Positions 48,720-57,168 of a stretch of 64,000 nt of DNA are shown piece by piece. The DNA is from Mycolicibacillus parakoreensis (GTDB taxonomy: Bacteria; Actinomycetota; Actinomycetes; Mycobacteriales; Mycobacteriaceae): positions 3,472,001 through 3,536,000 of the forward strand of contig NZ_CP092365.1 of assembly GCF_022370835.2 (NCBI RefSeq). The letters are read 5' to 3'. The stretch's first letter is position 1; every line of letters begins with the position of its first letter. The position numbers and the translations under genes were made by a program. The notes under the pieces were generated by a model that worked only from the letters and a program-made list of their open reading frames with translations, was not told the DNA's origin and made no database searches.

Positions 48720-49451
48720 GTGGACACCACCCAGGCCGGCGAGGATGAACCCGCTGGGCGGCACGGCTTCTCGACTGGGCTGGTCGCGGTCGGGCTGGCG
48801 CTGATCATCTTCGCCGCGGCCTGGGTGGTGGCCTTCCGCGGCGATCACGATGCCAGCCTCATCGGCCGACCCACGTGGGAGCTCGCCGCGACGCTGCCGA
48901 CCGCCGACGACGTGCCCGCCGACTGGGACTATGCGCTGACCGGACGGATCGGGCGGGTGACGCCGCTGCCCACCCCGATCGCCGCGGTGACCACCGGAAG
49001 CGAGGGCTACACACCACAGGAATGTGGAGAGCTCACGATCCTCGATCAGATGCCGGGGCAAACAACGGATTCCAGCAACGCGGCGAGCGTCGAGGTGACG
49101 CTGCCCAGTCAGCACTATCAACTCGGACACCGGGCGAATCTCTATCTGTACACCGTCGATGACCCCAAGACACTGATCGCCGACTACACCGACCGGGTGC
49201 GCCGTTGCGCGCACTACCACTACTCCGGGGTCAACCCGATGACCGGCTCCTATGAGGACTACGAGGTGACCCGCACGGTCGACGCCTCCTTGCCCGAGGG
49301 CGCGGAGACCGGCGTGGCGGTCGACGGCAACCGGTTCGCCTACGTGGTGCGCGGGATCATGGTGCAGGGCTACACCAACATGGAGGGCGGCGACCGCGAT
49401 CTGATCGAGCGGTTGGTGGCGGCGACGGTGCGGAAGTTGGCCGCGCTGTGA
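48720..49451 (+). CDS. Membrane-anchored exported protein, unknown function
   Basis: 243 residues. One N-terminal membrane helix (about 19-39, GLVAVGLALIIFAAAWVVAF) is followed by an exported beta-rich domain with cysteines in QECGELTI and RRCAHYHY. A TAAACT -10 at 48706-48711 places the start of transcription at about the GTG itself, so it is likely leaderless. The stop overlaps the next GTG by four bases; both products share the order helix, TGWD/DWDY, two Cys. Confidence 0.75.
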   Translation: MDTTQAGEDEPAGRHGFSTGLVAVGLALIIFAAAWVVAFRGDHDASLIGRPTWELAATLPTADDVPADWDYALTGRIGRVTPLPTPIAAVTTGSEGYTPQECGELTILDQMPGQTTDSSNAASVEVTLPSQHYQLGHRANLYLYTVDDPKTLIADYTDRVRRCAHYHYSGVNPMTGSYEDYEVTRTVDASLPEGAETGVAVDGNRFAYVVRGIMVQGYTNMEGGDRDLIERLVAATVRKLAAL

Positions 49452-50125
49452 GGCGCTGGGTGTGGGTGTCGATGCTGACACTGGCCGCGGTGGTGGTGAT
49501 GATCGCGGTGGTGATCACGGTGCCGACGATGATGCGCTCACCACAGATCCGGCCGCTGGCACCCGGATTGGCGGCCCTTAACGGCGCCGAACTGGCGGCG
49601 TTGCTACCCGAAACGGTGGAGTTCCCGACCGGCTGGGACGTGGAGGAGTCCCCGACGCCGTCCGATGTGTTCGGTTCCGCTGTGCAGACCGGGGTGTCGT
49701 CGTCACCCATGGGGAAGTGTTTCGCGCTGCTCACCCGATCTCGTGGTGCTGCGCCGTTCGCCGCCGCCGGCCTACTCGCCCACTCCCCCGAGGATCCCGA
49801 GCACCTCGACCCGGGGCTGCGGCTCACGGTGCACCGTGAATTCGACACCGCGACACTCGACCGGCACGCCACGCTGGCGGCGGACTGCGCGTCGTTCGGC
49901 GACGAGACGATGCACTGGACCGTGACGGTGCTCGAGCGTGATTTGCAGCACCTGCGATTCACCCTGACCCGTGTTGACGAGGTCGATCAGCCACCGGCGC
50001 AGACCCGCTACTTCAGCTATGCGCGCCACTCGGGTCTGCTGGTCATCGGACAGATCGACGGGAATTACCCGAGGGTGTTGGACACGCTGATGTCGAGCAC
50101 GCTGGGGCGGATCGCCGCGCGGTAG
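49448..50125 (+). CDS. Membrane-anchored exported protein, unknown function
   Basis: 225 residues. Membrane helix at about 6-27 (VSMLTLAAVVVMIAVVITV), then an exported domain with GAELAALLPETVEFPTGWDVEE, GKCFALLTR, ADCASFGDE and LLVIGQIDGNYPRVLD. The overall form matches PknH-sensor or LpqN-like extracellular domains loosely, but I cannot assign it. Translation is coupled to the gene upstream through GTGA. Confidence 0.75.
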   Translation: MRRWVWVSMLTLAAVVVMIAVVITVPTMMRSPQIRPLAPGLAALNGAELAALLPETVEFPTGWDVEESPTPSDVFGSAVQTGVSSSPMGKCFALLTRSRGAAPFAAAGLLAHSPEDPEHLDPGLRLTVHREFDTATLDRHATLAADCASFGDETMHWTVTVLERDLQHLRFTLTRVDEVDQPPAQTRYFSYARHSGLLVIGQIDGNYPRVLDTLMSSTLGRIAAR

Positions 50126-50441
50126 GTTCTTGCCCGGGGCGCGTCGCGCGGCACGCGGATGCGGTTGTTCAGGCGAGGGCCGGCGCGCGGGAGATGAGAG
50201 CCGATGTGCCCTCTTGGGTAGCGACAAACGGGTGAAAACCGGTGATGTGGCCGTGTTTTACCCCGATCGACACCTCAGGTGACCCTTTGGGCCCACGAGC
50301 CCCAGATTGTCGCTGAAAGCGGAGTGCCCACCGAGTCAGCGACAACGGGGGCCGAGGGGTGGGACCGAGGGGTGGGGCCGACGTGTTTCGCACACCCCGG
50401 CCCCGAACCGGAATGTCCGACCCCCGTGGCAGCGTGACGCC
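50126..50441. other. Intergenic region with AGCGACAA motifs
   Basis: 316 bp without a convincing gene. An inverted repeat TTGTCGCTGA (50307-50316) and TCAGCGACAA (50336-50345) has a 19-bp centre. A related AGCGACAAACG occurs at 50220-50230 and again at 50806-50816 inside the next gene. Two GACCGAGGGGTGGG-like direct repeats lie near 50350-50380. Confidence 0.55.
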
Positions 50442-50858
50442 ATGGACACCACGACACCGACGTCGAACCCGCCCGCCCCGAACGTGTCTCGGCGCTTCGT
50501 CAAGGGCATCGAGTTGCGCTATCTGCTGACCATGGAGCTGTTCGACACCGGGCCGGCCAGCGTGCGCCAGCTCATGTCCGCCTTGCAGCGGCGCGGCTTC
50601 CGCATGCCCGGGCGGATGTCGAAAACCATCTCCGACTCCCTGCGCTGGGAACGTGACCGCGGCCGGGTACGCCGGCTCGGACACGGTCGCTACGGACCCG
50701 GCTACATGCCGCGCGGCACCGAACACCGCATCAGCCACCGTGTCGAGCAGTTGCGCGCCGAGGCCGAGCAGCTGCTGTCGCTGGCTCGGCGGGCACCCGC
50801 CCCACAGCGACAAACGGTGACTGCTGAGGCCAACGGGTCGGGTGAGGCGCTGAATTGA
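50442..50858 (+). CDS. Small basic helix-turn-helix-like protein
   Basis: 138 residues, no signal peptide. The centre SVRQLMSALQRRGFRMPGRMSKTISDSLRWERDRGRVRRLGHGRYG has the form of a winged helix with a basic wing. A C-terminal coiled-coil-like helix (HRVEQLRAEAEQLLSLARRA) may dimerise. DNA binding is inferred. The AGCGACAA repeats lie on both sides and inside its 3' end, and could be its targets. Confidence 0.7.
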   Translation: MDTTTPTSNPPAPNVSRRFVKGIELRYLLTMELFDTGPASVRQLMSALQRRGFRMPGRMSKTISDSLRWERDRGRVRRLGHGRYGPGYMPRGTEHRISHRVEQLRAEAEQLLSLARRAPAPQRQTVTAEANGSGEALN

Positions 50859-51041
50859 GGTTTCGGCGCCCGAAACCGGCCCGACGCGCGCCGGTGTCGC
50901 TCGGTAAGCGGGCACTTCGGCACACTATCCTCGCGCGGCGGGCGAGCGGCGCGGCGGCGGGGCGCGGCGGGCGAGCGGCGGGCGCAAACCCGCGCGCCAC
51001 CCTTGACCGCGCACGCGGCGAGCCACAAGACTGAAACCCGG

Positions 51042-51776
51042 ATGGAAAACGCACTCGTCGTCGTCACCGGGGCCGGTTCGGGGATCGGCCGCGCGATCAC
51101 GCTCGGCTTCGCGGCCACGGGCTGCCGGGTGGTCGCCGCCGATCTCAACGAACCCGCGGGCGCCGCCACCGCCGCCCACGACCCCGAGCACATCAGCGCG
51201 CTACCGGTCGACATCGCCGACCGCGCCAGCGTCGACGCCCTGCACGCCCGGGTGCAGGCCGAACTGGGCACCCCCACGGTGCTGGTCAACGCGGCCGGCT
51301 GGGATGAGACCCACCAATTCATCGACGCCACACCTGAATTCGCCCAGAAGGTGGTGGCGATCAACTACCTGGGCCCGGTCAACATGTGCGCGGCGTTCCT
51401 GCCCGCGATGATCGACGCCGGTGGCGGCAGCCGGGTGATCAACCTGGCCAGCGACGCCGGGCGGGTCGGCAGCGCCGGGGAGAGCATCTACGCCGGCGCC
51501 AAGGGCGGGGTGATCGCGCTGACCAAGTCGTTGGCCCGCGAGCTCGCCCGCCACCAGATCACCGTCAACTGTGTCTGCCCCGGCCCCACCGACACCCCGC
51601 TGTTCGGCGCCCAGCCGGAGAAACTGCAGGCCGCCTTGATCAAGGCGATCCCGTTTCGCCGGCTCGCCACCCCCGAGGAGGTGGCCGCCCCGGTGCTGTT
51701 CTTCGCCTCGGCGGCCGCATCGTTCATCACCGGCCAGGTCATCAGCGTCTCCGGCGGGTTGACGATGGCGGGTTGA
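51042..51776 (+). CDS. Short-chain dehydrogenase, BadH-like
   Basis: 244 residues. NAD(P) motif VTGAGSGIGRAI, VDIADRASV, NAAGWDE, catalytic Asn in INYLGP, Ser in NLASDAGRVG, YAGAKGG (Tyr-x-x-x-Lys), and the closing GQVISVSGGLTMAG. Similarity to 2-hydroxycyclohexanecarboxyl-CoA dehydrogenases is suggested by DETHQFIDATPEF. ATG 51042 (MENALVVV) is chosen. The acyl-CoA dehydrogenase gene follows 59 bp later, which suggests a shared acyl-CoA pathway. A 14-bp tandem array crosses its stop. Confidence 0.88.
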   Translation: MENALVVVTGAGSGIGRAITLGFAATGCRVVAADLNEPAGAATAAHDPEHISALPVDIADRASVDALHARVQAELGTPTVLVNAAGWDETHQFIDATPEFAQKVVAINYLGPVNMCAAFLPAMIDAGGGSRVINLASDAGRVGSAGESIYAGAKGGVIALTKSLARELARHQITVNCVCPGPTDTPLFGAQPEKLQAALIKAIPFRRLATPEEVAAPVLFFASAAASFITGQVISVSGGLTMAG

Positions 51777-51822
51777 CGATGGCGGGCTGACGGTGCGGGC
51801 TGACGAGCGCGGGCTGACGATG
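51753..51822. repeat. Five 14-bp tandem repeats across the SDR stop codon
   Basis: Unit GGCGGGTTGACGAT appears at 51753 and 51767 exactly, then as close variants (CTGACGGT, CTGACGAGC, CTGACGATG) to 51822. Each unit contains TGA, so extra copies do not lengthen the protein. The array fills most of the gap before the acyl-CoA dehydrogenase gene. Confidence 0.8.
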
Positions 51823-51835
51823 GCAGGATAAGTCG

Positions 51836-53026
51836 ATGGCCGCCACCGCATCGACGAGCCCGCGCTTCGACCCGCAGGACCCGCTGAGCCTCGACGCCGC
51901 GCTGGCCCCCGACGAGATCGCGGTGCGCGACACCGTCGCCAAGTTCTGCGCCGAGCACGTGCGCCCGCACATCGCCGACTGGTTCGAGGTCGGGGACCTG
52001 CCGGCACGCGAACTGGCGAAGGGCTTCGGCGAGCTCGGCCTGCTCGGCATGCACCTGCACGGCTACGGCTGCGGCGGCGCCTCGGCGGTGCACTACGGGC
52101 TGGCCTGCCAGGAGTTGGAGGCCGCCGACTCCGGTATCCGCTCACTGGTGAGCGTGCAGGGCTCGCTGGCGATGTTCTCGATCCACCACAACGGCTCCGA
52201 ACAGCAAAAACAGCACTGGCTGCCCGCCATGGCGACCGGGGAGGTCCTGGGGTGCTTCGGGCTGACCGAACCCGATGTCGGCTCCGACCCGGCGGCCATG
52301 ACCACCCGCGCCCACCGCGACGGCGACGACTGGATCCTCAACGGCCGCAAGATGTGGATCACCAACGGCTCCATCGCCGACGTGGCGGTGGTGTGGGCGG
52401 TCACCGACGACGGCATCCGCGGGTTCATCGTGCCCACCGACACCCCCGGGTTCAGCGCGCACACGATTCACCACAAGCTCTCGCTGCGCGCCTCGATCAC
52501 CAGCGAACTCGTCCTCGACGACGTACGGCTGCCCGCCGAGGCGCTGCTGCCCGGCGCCGAGGGCCTCAAGGGCCCGCTGTCGAGCCTCTCGGAGGCCCGC
52601 TACGGCATCATCTGGGGCTCGATGGGCGCCGCGCGCTCGGCGTGGAGCGCCGCGCGCGACTACGCGATGAGCCGCACCCAGTTCGGCCGACCCATCGCCG
52701 GATTCCAGCTCACCCAGGCCAAACTCGCCGACATGGCCCTCGAACTGCACAAGGGCCAGCTGCTCTCGCTGCACCTGGGTCGGCTCAAGGACAGCGTCGG
52801 GCTGGCCCCCGCGCAGGTCAGCTTCGGCAAACTCAACAACACCCGCGAGGCCCTGCAGATCTGCCGCACCGCGCGCACCATCCTCGGCGGCAACGGCATC
52901 TCGCTGGAGTACCCGGTGATCCGCCACATGGTCAACCTCGAGTCGGTGCTCACCTACGAGGGCACCCCGGAGATGCATCAGCTGGTGCTCGGTCAGGCGT
53001 TCACCGGGCACGCGGCGTTCCGCTGA
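51836..53026 (+). CDS. fadE7: Acyl-CoA dehydrogenase, glutaryl-CoA-dehydrogenase-like
   Basis: 396 residues. It oxidises an acyl-CoA to the enoyl-CoA with FAD. Visible features: CFGLTEPDVGSDPAAMTT, WITNGSIADVAVVWA, the RTQFGRPIAGFQLTQ helix, RTILGGNGISLEYPV and the catalytic base in TYEGTPEMHQL. The start (FDPQDPLSLDAALAPDEIAVRD) and SGIRSLVSVQGSLAMFSI match the GcdH branch, which includes FadE7 in M. tuberculosis near mmpL1. Likely in operon with the SDR upstream. Confidence 0.88.
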   Translation: MAATASTSPRFDPQDPLSLDAALAPDEIAVRDTVAKFCAEHVRPHIADWFEVGDLPARELAKGFGELGLLGMHLHGYGCGGASAVHYGLACQELEAADSGIRSLVSVQGSLAMFSIHHNGSEQQKQHWLPAMATGEVLGCFGLTEPDVGSDPAAMTTRAHRDGDDWILNGRKMWITNGSIADVAVVWAVTDDGIRGFIVPTDTPGFSAHTIHHKLSLRASITSELVLDDVRLPAEALLPGAEGLKGPLSSLSEARYGIIWGSMGAARSAWSAARDYAMSRTQFGRPIAGFQLTQAKLADMALELHKGQLLSLHLGRLKDSVGLAPAQVSFGKLNNTREALQICRTARTILGGNGISLEYPVIRHMVNLESVLTYEGTPEMHQLVLGQAFTGHAAFR

Positions 53027-53260
53027 CAGACTCCGGGGGGAATTCGGCGCGGAGGGAATTCCGCGCGGAGGGAATTCCGCGGCGCCCCGGGGCGCTTGAC
53101 CCCACGTACGGTAGCGCCGCTCACACCCTCGCTCGCCGACTTCACATCCGCGCATACCGTCGGGTAACGTCCCCGATGCTTAGCACAACGAAGCTTATGG
53201 AAGTCTCGGTGCGGCGATCAGGCGGCGATCAAGCAACACAAGACGTTAGGACGGGTCGGG
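53027..53260. promoter_or_regulatory. Region upstream of mmpS with a short tandem repeat
   Basis: 234 bp. GCGCGGAGGGAATTCC is repeated at 53047-53062 and 53063-53078, with a partial copy before. An AT-rich part at 53165-53255 should hold the mmpS promoter; no clear hexamers stand out. GCGGCGATCA occurs twice, near 53211 and 53222. Confidence 0.4.
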
Positions 53261-53689
53261 GTGACCAGGCTGTTTAGACGACTGTGGATTCCGTTGGTGT
53301 TCCTCGTCGTGCTCTCCGTCTCCGGTCTGGTGGTCTACCGGCTGCACGGCGTCTTCGGCTCCGAAGACCCCAACGCCGACGCCGGGCAGGGCATCGAGAT
53401 CGTCCAGTTCAACCCGAAGGTCGTCACCTACGAGGTGCTCGGCCCGCCGGGAACGGTGGTCAGCATCAACTACTGGGACGCCGAGGCCAACACCCACCAG
53501 ATCGACGGGGCGGTGCTGCCCTGGTCCTTCACCTTCAGCACCACCTTGCCGTCGGTCAGCCCCAACATCGTCGTGCAGGGCGACAGCAGTGAGATCGGGT
53601 GCCGCGTCACCGTCGACGACATCGTGCGCGCCGAACAGTACGCCGACGGCAACAACGCCCAGACCTTCTGCGTGGTGAAATCCGCATGA
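53261..53689 (+). CDS. mmpS: MmpS-family accessory protein
   Basis: 142 residues. One N-terminal membrane helix (LWIPLVFLVVLSVSGLVVY) is followed by an exported beta-sandwich with KVVTYEVLGPPGTVVSINYWD, LPWSFTFSTTLPSV and IGCRVTVDD...FCVVK, the family pattern. MmpS proteins assist MmpL transporters at the outer face of the membrane. GTG start. The stop overlaps the mmpL ATG (ATGA). Confidence 0.93.
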   Translation: MTRLFRRLWIPLVFLVVLSVSGLVVYRLHGVFGSEDPNADAGQGIEIVQFNPKVVTYEVLGPPGTVVSINYWDAEANTHQIDGAVLPWSFTFSTTLPSVSPNIVVQGDSSEIGCRVTVDDIVRAEQYADGNNAQTFCVVKSA

Positions 53690-56565
53690 CCCAGCACGCC
53701 GCCTACACCGAGGACACCAAACGGCCGTTCTTCGCGCACATGCTGCGGGTGTTCTGCATCCCGATCATCCTGGTCTGGCTGCTGCTGACGATCATCGTCA
53801 ACGCGGTCGTGCCCCAACTCGAGGAGGTCGGCGAGGCGCACTCGGCGCCGATGGCGCCCACCGAGGCCCCGTCGATGATCGCGATGGACCGCCTCGGGCA
53901 CAACTTCCAGGAGTTCGACTCCAACAGCTCGGTGATGGTGGTGCTCGTCGGCGAGGACGAGCTCGGCCAGCCCGCCCACGACTACTACGACAAGCTCGTC
54001 GCCGAGCTGCGCGACGACCCCCGCCACGTCCAGCACATCCAGGACTTCTGGAGCGACCGGCTCACCGCCGCCGGGGTGCAGTCCTCCGACGGCAAGTCCG
54101 CCTACGTGATGCTCAACCTCGCCGGCGACCAGGGCACCACCAAGGCCAACGAGTCGGTCGAGGCGGTGCGCGCCGCCATCGAGAAGTCCGATCCGCCGCC
54201 CGGGGTCACCGCCCACGTCGTCGGCTCGGCGGCGCTGGCCACCGACATGCACATGATCGGCAACGCCAGCCTGGCCACGATCACGTTGTTCACCCTCGGG
54301 GCGATCACGATCATGCTGCTGATCGTCTACCGCTCGGTGGTCGCCACCCTGGTGCAGCTGTTCATGACCGGCATCGCGCTGGCGGTCTCCCGCGGGGTGG
54401 TCGCGCTGCTCGGCCACCACGACTTCATGAACATGACGACGTTCGCCACCAACATCTTGACGATGCTGGCGATCGCCGCGGGCACCGACTACGGCATCTT
54501 TTTGATCGGGCGCTACCGGGAGGCCCGCCAGCTCGGCGAGGACCGCGAGACCGCCTACTACACCACCGTGCGCAGCGTGACCCCGGTGGTGTTGGGCTCG
54601 GGCCTGACGATCGCCGGCGCCACCTTCTGCCTGAGCTTCACCCGCCTGCCGTACTTCAAGACGATGGGCTATCCGGTCTCGATCGGCATGCTCGTGGTCG
54701 TCGTCGTCGCGCTCACCCTCGGCCCGGCGGTGCTCACCGTGGCCGCGAAGTTCAAGCTGCTCGACACCAAACAGACCCGCCAGTCCACGCTGTGGCGCAA
54801 GGTCGGCACCTCGGTGGTGCGCTGGCCCGGCCCGATCCTGGTCGCCAGCGGCATCATCGTGATGATCGGCATGGTCGCCCTGCCCGGCTACAAGACCAAC
54901 TACAACGACCGCAACTACCTGCCCGACGACGCGCCCGCCAACATCGGCTACACCGCCGCCGAGCAGCACTTCACCCAGGCCCGGATGAACCCGGACATGC
55001 TCATGGTCGAGGCCGACCACGACATGCGCAACCCGGCGGACATGCTGGTGCTCGACCGGGTCGCCAAGAACATCATCCGGCTGCCCGGCATCGCGATGAT
55101 CCAGGACATCACCCGCCCGCTGGGCATCCCGATCCAGCACAGCTCGGTGCCGTTCCAGCAGGGCATGCAGGGCAACATGATGATGCAGAACATGGACTTC
55201 ATCAAGGACCGGATGGACGACATGCTCAAGATGGCCGACGAGCAGCAGATCACCATCGACTACCTCGAGGACATGCTGCGCATCACCACCGGTCTGTCGC
55301 AGACCACCACCGGGATGGCCCAGGTCACCGACGACATGGTCGACGTCACCAACGACATGCGCGACCACATCGCCGACTTCGACGACTTCTGGCGCCCGAT
55401 GCGCAACTACTTCTATTGGGAGCCGCACTGTTTCGACATCCCGATCTGCTGGTCGCTGCGCAGCATCTTCGACGGACTCGACGGCATCGACAAGCTCGAC
55501 GAGCAGTTCGGCAAGATGTCGACGTCCATCCACGAGATGGACAAGTGGCAGAAGGAGATGGTCGCGATCCTGCCGCCGGCGATCGCGAGCATGAAGCACA
55601 CCAAGTCGCTGACGCTGACGATGCACAGCACGTTCAGCGCGATGATGGACCAGATGGAGTACATGTCGAACACGGCCGTGATGATGGGCCAGAGCTTCGA
55701 CGAGGCCCGCAACGACGACTTCTTCTATCTGCCGCCGGAGGCGTTCGACAACTCCGACTTCCAGACCGGTCTGCGCCAGTTCATGTCGCCGGACGGAAAG
55801 TCGGCGCGCTTCTTCATCACCCACGCCTCCGATCCGGCTACCCCGGAAGGGATTTCGCGGGTGGACTCCGAACGCCAGGCCGCCCAGGAGGCCCTCAAAC
55901 AGTCCTCGCTGTCGGGCGCGAAGGTGTTTTTGGGCGGGACCGCCGCCACGTTCAAGGACATGCACGACGGTGCGAAGTACGACCTGATGATCGCGGTGAT
56001 CTCCTCGCTCACCCTGATCTTCATGATCATGGTGCTGATCACCCGCAGCCTGGTCGCCGCGGTGGTGATCGTCGGCACGGCGTCGAGTTCGATCGCCGCG
56101 GCGTTCGGGCTCTCGGTGCTGATCTGGCAGGACCTGTTGGGCCACAACATCCACTGGGTGGTGCAGGTGCTCTCGATCATCGTGTTGATGGCCGTGGGCT
56201 CGGACTACAACCTGCTGCTGGTGTCCCGGTTCAGCGAGGAGATCCATGCCGGGCTGCAAACCGGCTACATCCGCGCCATCGGCGGCTCCGGCGGGGTGGT
56301 GACCGCCGCCGGGCTGGTGTTCGCGTTCACGATGGCCGCCATGCTCGGCAGTGACCTGGAGGTGCTCGGCCAGTTCGGCTCGACGGTCTGTATCGGGCTG
56401 CTGCTGGACACCCTGATCGTGCGGTCGTTGTTCATGCCGTCGATCGCGGTGCTGCTGGGCCGCTGGTTCTGGTGGCCGCGGGTGATCCACCCGCGCGGCG
56501 ACAACGCCCGGCCGCCCGGCCCGCCGCCGTCGGAGCAGACCGAGCCGCTGGCGGTGCGGTCATGA
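53686..56565 (+). CDS. mmpL: MmpL-family RND transporter
   Basis: 959 residues, normal for MmpL4/5-type proteins. N-terminal helix near 22-42, porter domain, five helices around 205-370 with IAAGTDYGIFLIGRYREARQ, a large extracytoplasmic loop with helical hairpin (Met-rich, about 470-680, DCFDIPICW-like pair of Cys) and six helices around 765-935 with VGSDYNLLLVSRFSEE. The two (G)(T/S)DY motifs are the proton-relay Asp-Tyr pairs. The cargo, probably a siderophore or lipid, cannot be told from sequence. Confidence 0.95.
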   Translation: MTQHAAYTEDTKRPFFAHMLRVFCIPIILVWLLLTIIVNAVVPQLEEVGEAHSAPMAPTEAPSMIAMDRLGHNFQEFDSNSSVMVVLVGEDELGQPAHDYYDKLVAELRDDPRHVQHIQDFWSDRLTAAGVQSSDGKSAYVMLNLAGDQGTTKANESVEAVRAAIEKSDPPPGVTAHVVGSAALATDMHMIGNASLATITLFTLGAITIMLLIVYRSVVATLVQLFMTGIALAVSRGVVALLGHHDFMNMTTFATNILTMLAIAAGTDYGIFLIGRYREARQLGEDRETAYYTTVRSVTPVVLGSGLTIAGATFCLSFTRLPYFKTMGYPVSIGMLVVVVVALTLGPAVLTVAAKFKLLDTKQTRQSTLWRKVGTSVVRWPGPILVASGIIVMIGMVALPGYKTNYNDRNYLPDDAPANIGYTAAEQHFTQARMNPDMLMVEADHDMRNPADMLVLDRVAKNIIRLPGIAMIQDITRPLGIPIQHSSVPFQQGMQGNMMMQNMDFIKDRMDDMLKMADEQQITIDYLEDMLRITTGLSQTTTGMAQVTDDMVDVTNDMRDHIADFDDFWRPMRNYFYWEPHCFDIPICWSLRSIFDGLDGIDKLDEQFGKMSTSIHEMDKWQKEMVAILPPAIASMKHTKSLTLTMHSTFSAMMDQMEYMSNTAVMMGQSFDEARNDDFFYLPPEAFDNSDFQTGLRQFMSPDGKSARFFITHASDPATPEGISRVDSERQAAQEALKQSSLSGAKVFLGGTAATFKDMHDGAKYDLMIAVISSLTLIFMIMVLITRSLVAAVVIVGTASSSIAAAFGLSVLIWQDLLGHNIHWVVQVLSIIVLMAVGSDYNLLLVSRFSEEIHAGLQTGYIRAIGGSGGVVTAAGLVFAFTMAAMLGSDLEVLGQFGSTVCIGLLLDTLIVRSLFMPSIAVLLGRWFWWPRVIHPRGDNARPPGPPPSEQTEPLAVRS

Positions 56566-57122
56566 CCCGGCCCGCCGGCGTCGGGTTGGCCGCCCGCGTC
56601 GGGCTGGCCGCCCTGGCGGCGCTGCTGGTGGTGCTCACCGGCTGCAACCAGGAGTCCGACGCGGAGAAGAAACCCGACGTGTTCGTGCCGAGTCTGCCGA
56701 CCCCGCCGCCGCGCCCGCCGGCCTACCTCGGCGACACCCTGGAACTCGACCGCATCGGCGACAGCCGGGTGGCGGTCACCGTGCGCCAGGTGATCAACCC
56801 GGCCGCGGTGCCCAACGGGCGCGAACCCGGCAAGGACTACATCGCGGTCGCGTTGAGCATCAAAAACATCGGCCGGCTGACCATCACCGGTGACGCCAAC
56901 AACAACGTCTCGGTCGTCGGCTCCGACGACCAGACCTACCCGTCGTCGCTGGTGACCGTCGCCACCTGCACGAACTTCCTCTACGGGCAGTTCGTGCTGG
57001 CCCCGCAGGAGGCCGCCGACGGGTGCGTGTCGTTCGCGCTGCCGGCCGGGGTCAGCCCCACCGAGGTGCGCTACAGCCCGTCGTCGGGGATCTCGATCGA
57101 CGTCGGCGTCTGGACGCTGTAG
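56562..57122 (+). CDS. DUF4352-type lipoprotein coupled to mmpL
   Basis: 186 residues. A lipoprotein signal ends LLVVLTGC (Cys about 28). The exported domain has an immunoglobulin-like telokin pattern: DSRVAVTVRQVINP, YIAVALSIKNIGRLTITGD, ATCTNFLYGQFVLAPQEAADGCVSFALP and VRYSPSSG, as in DUF4352 proteins. The ATG overlaps the mmpL stop by four bases, so a role in the MmpS-MmpL export machine is likely. Confidence 0.85.
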   Translation: MTRPAGVGLAARVGLAALAALLVVLTGCNQESDAEKKPDVFVPSLPTPPPRPPAYLGDTLELDRIGDSRVAVTVRQVINPAAVPNGREPGKDYIAVALSIKNIGRLTITGDANNNVSVVGSDDQTYPSSLVTVATCTNFLYGQFVLAPQEAADGCVSFALPAGVSPTEVRYSPSSGISIDVGVWTL

Positions 57123-57143
57123 CCGCCTGTCGGCGCCGTCCCA

Positions 57144-57158
57144 TTTGACACGTGTAAA
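57144..57158. promoter_or_regulatory. Palindrome at the SDR promoter
   Basis: TTTGACACGTGTAAA has a symmetric ACACGTGT centre with near-symmetric flanks. It lies 10 bp before the SDR ATG and contains TAAAGT, a plausible -10, so a bound repressor would block transcription. TetR-type regulators of mycobacterial lipid genes often use such sites; none is adjacent here. Confidence 0.5.
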
Positions 57159-57168
57159 GTCCGACGGC

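Noticed and set aside
53470..56490. Long minus-strand frame of 1006 codons
   Set aside because: It lies antisense to mmpS-mmpL, His/Asp/Val-repetitive, without domain motifs or ribosome site.
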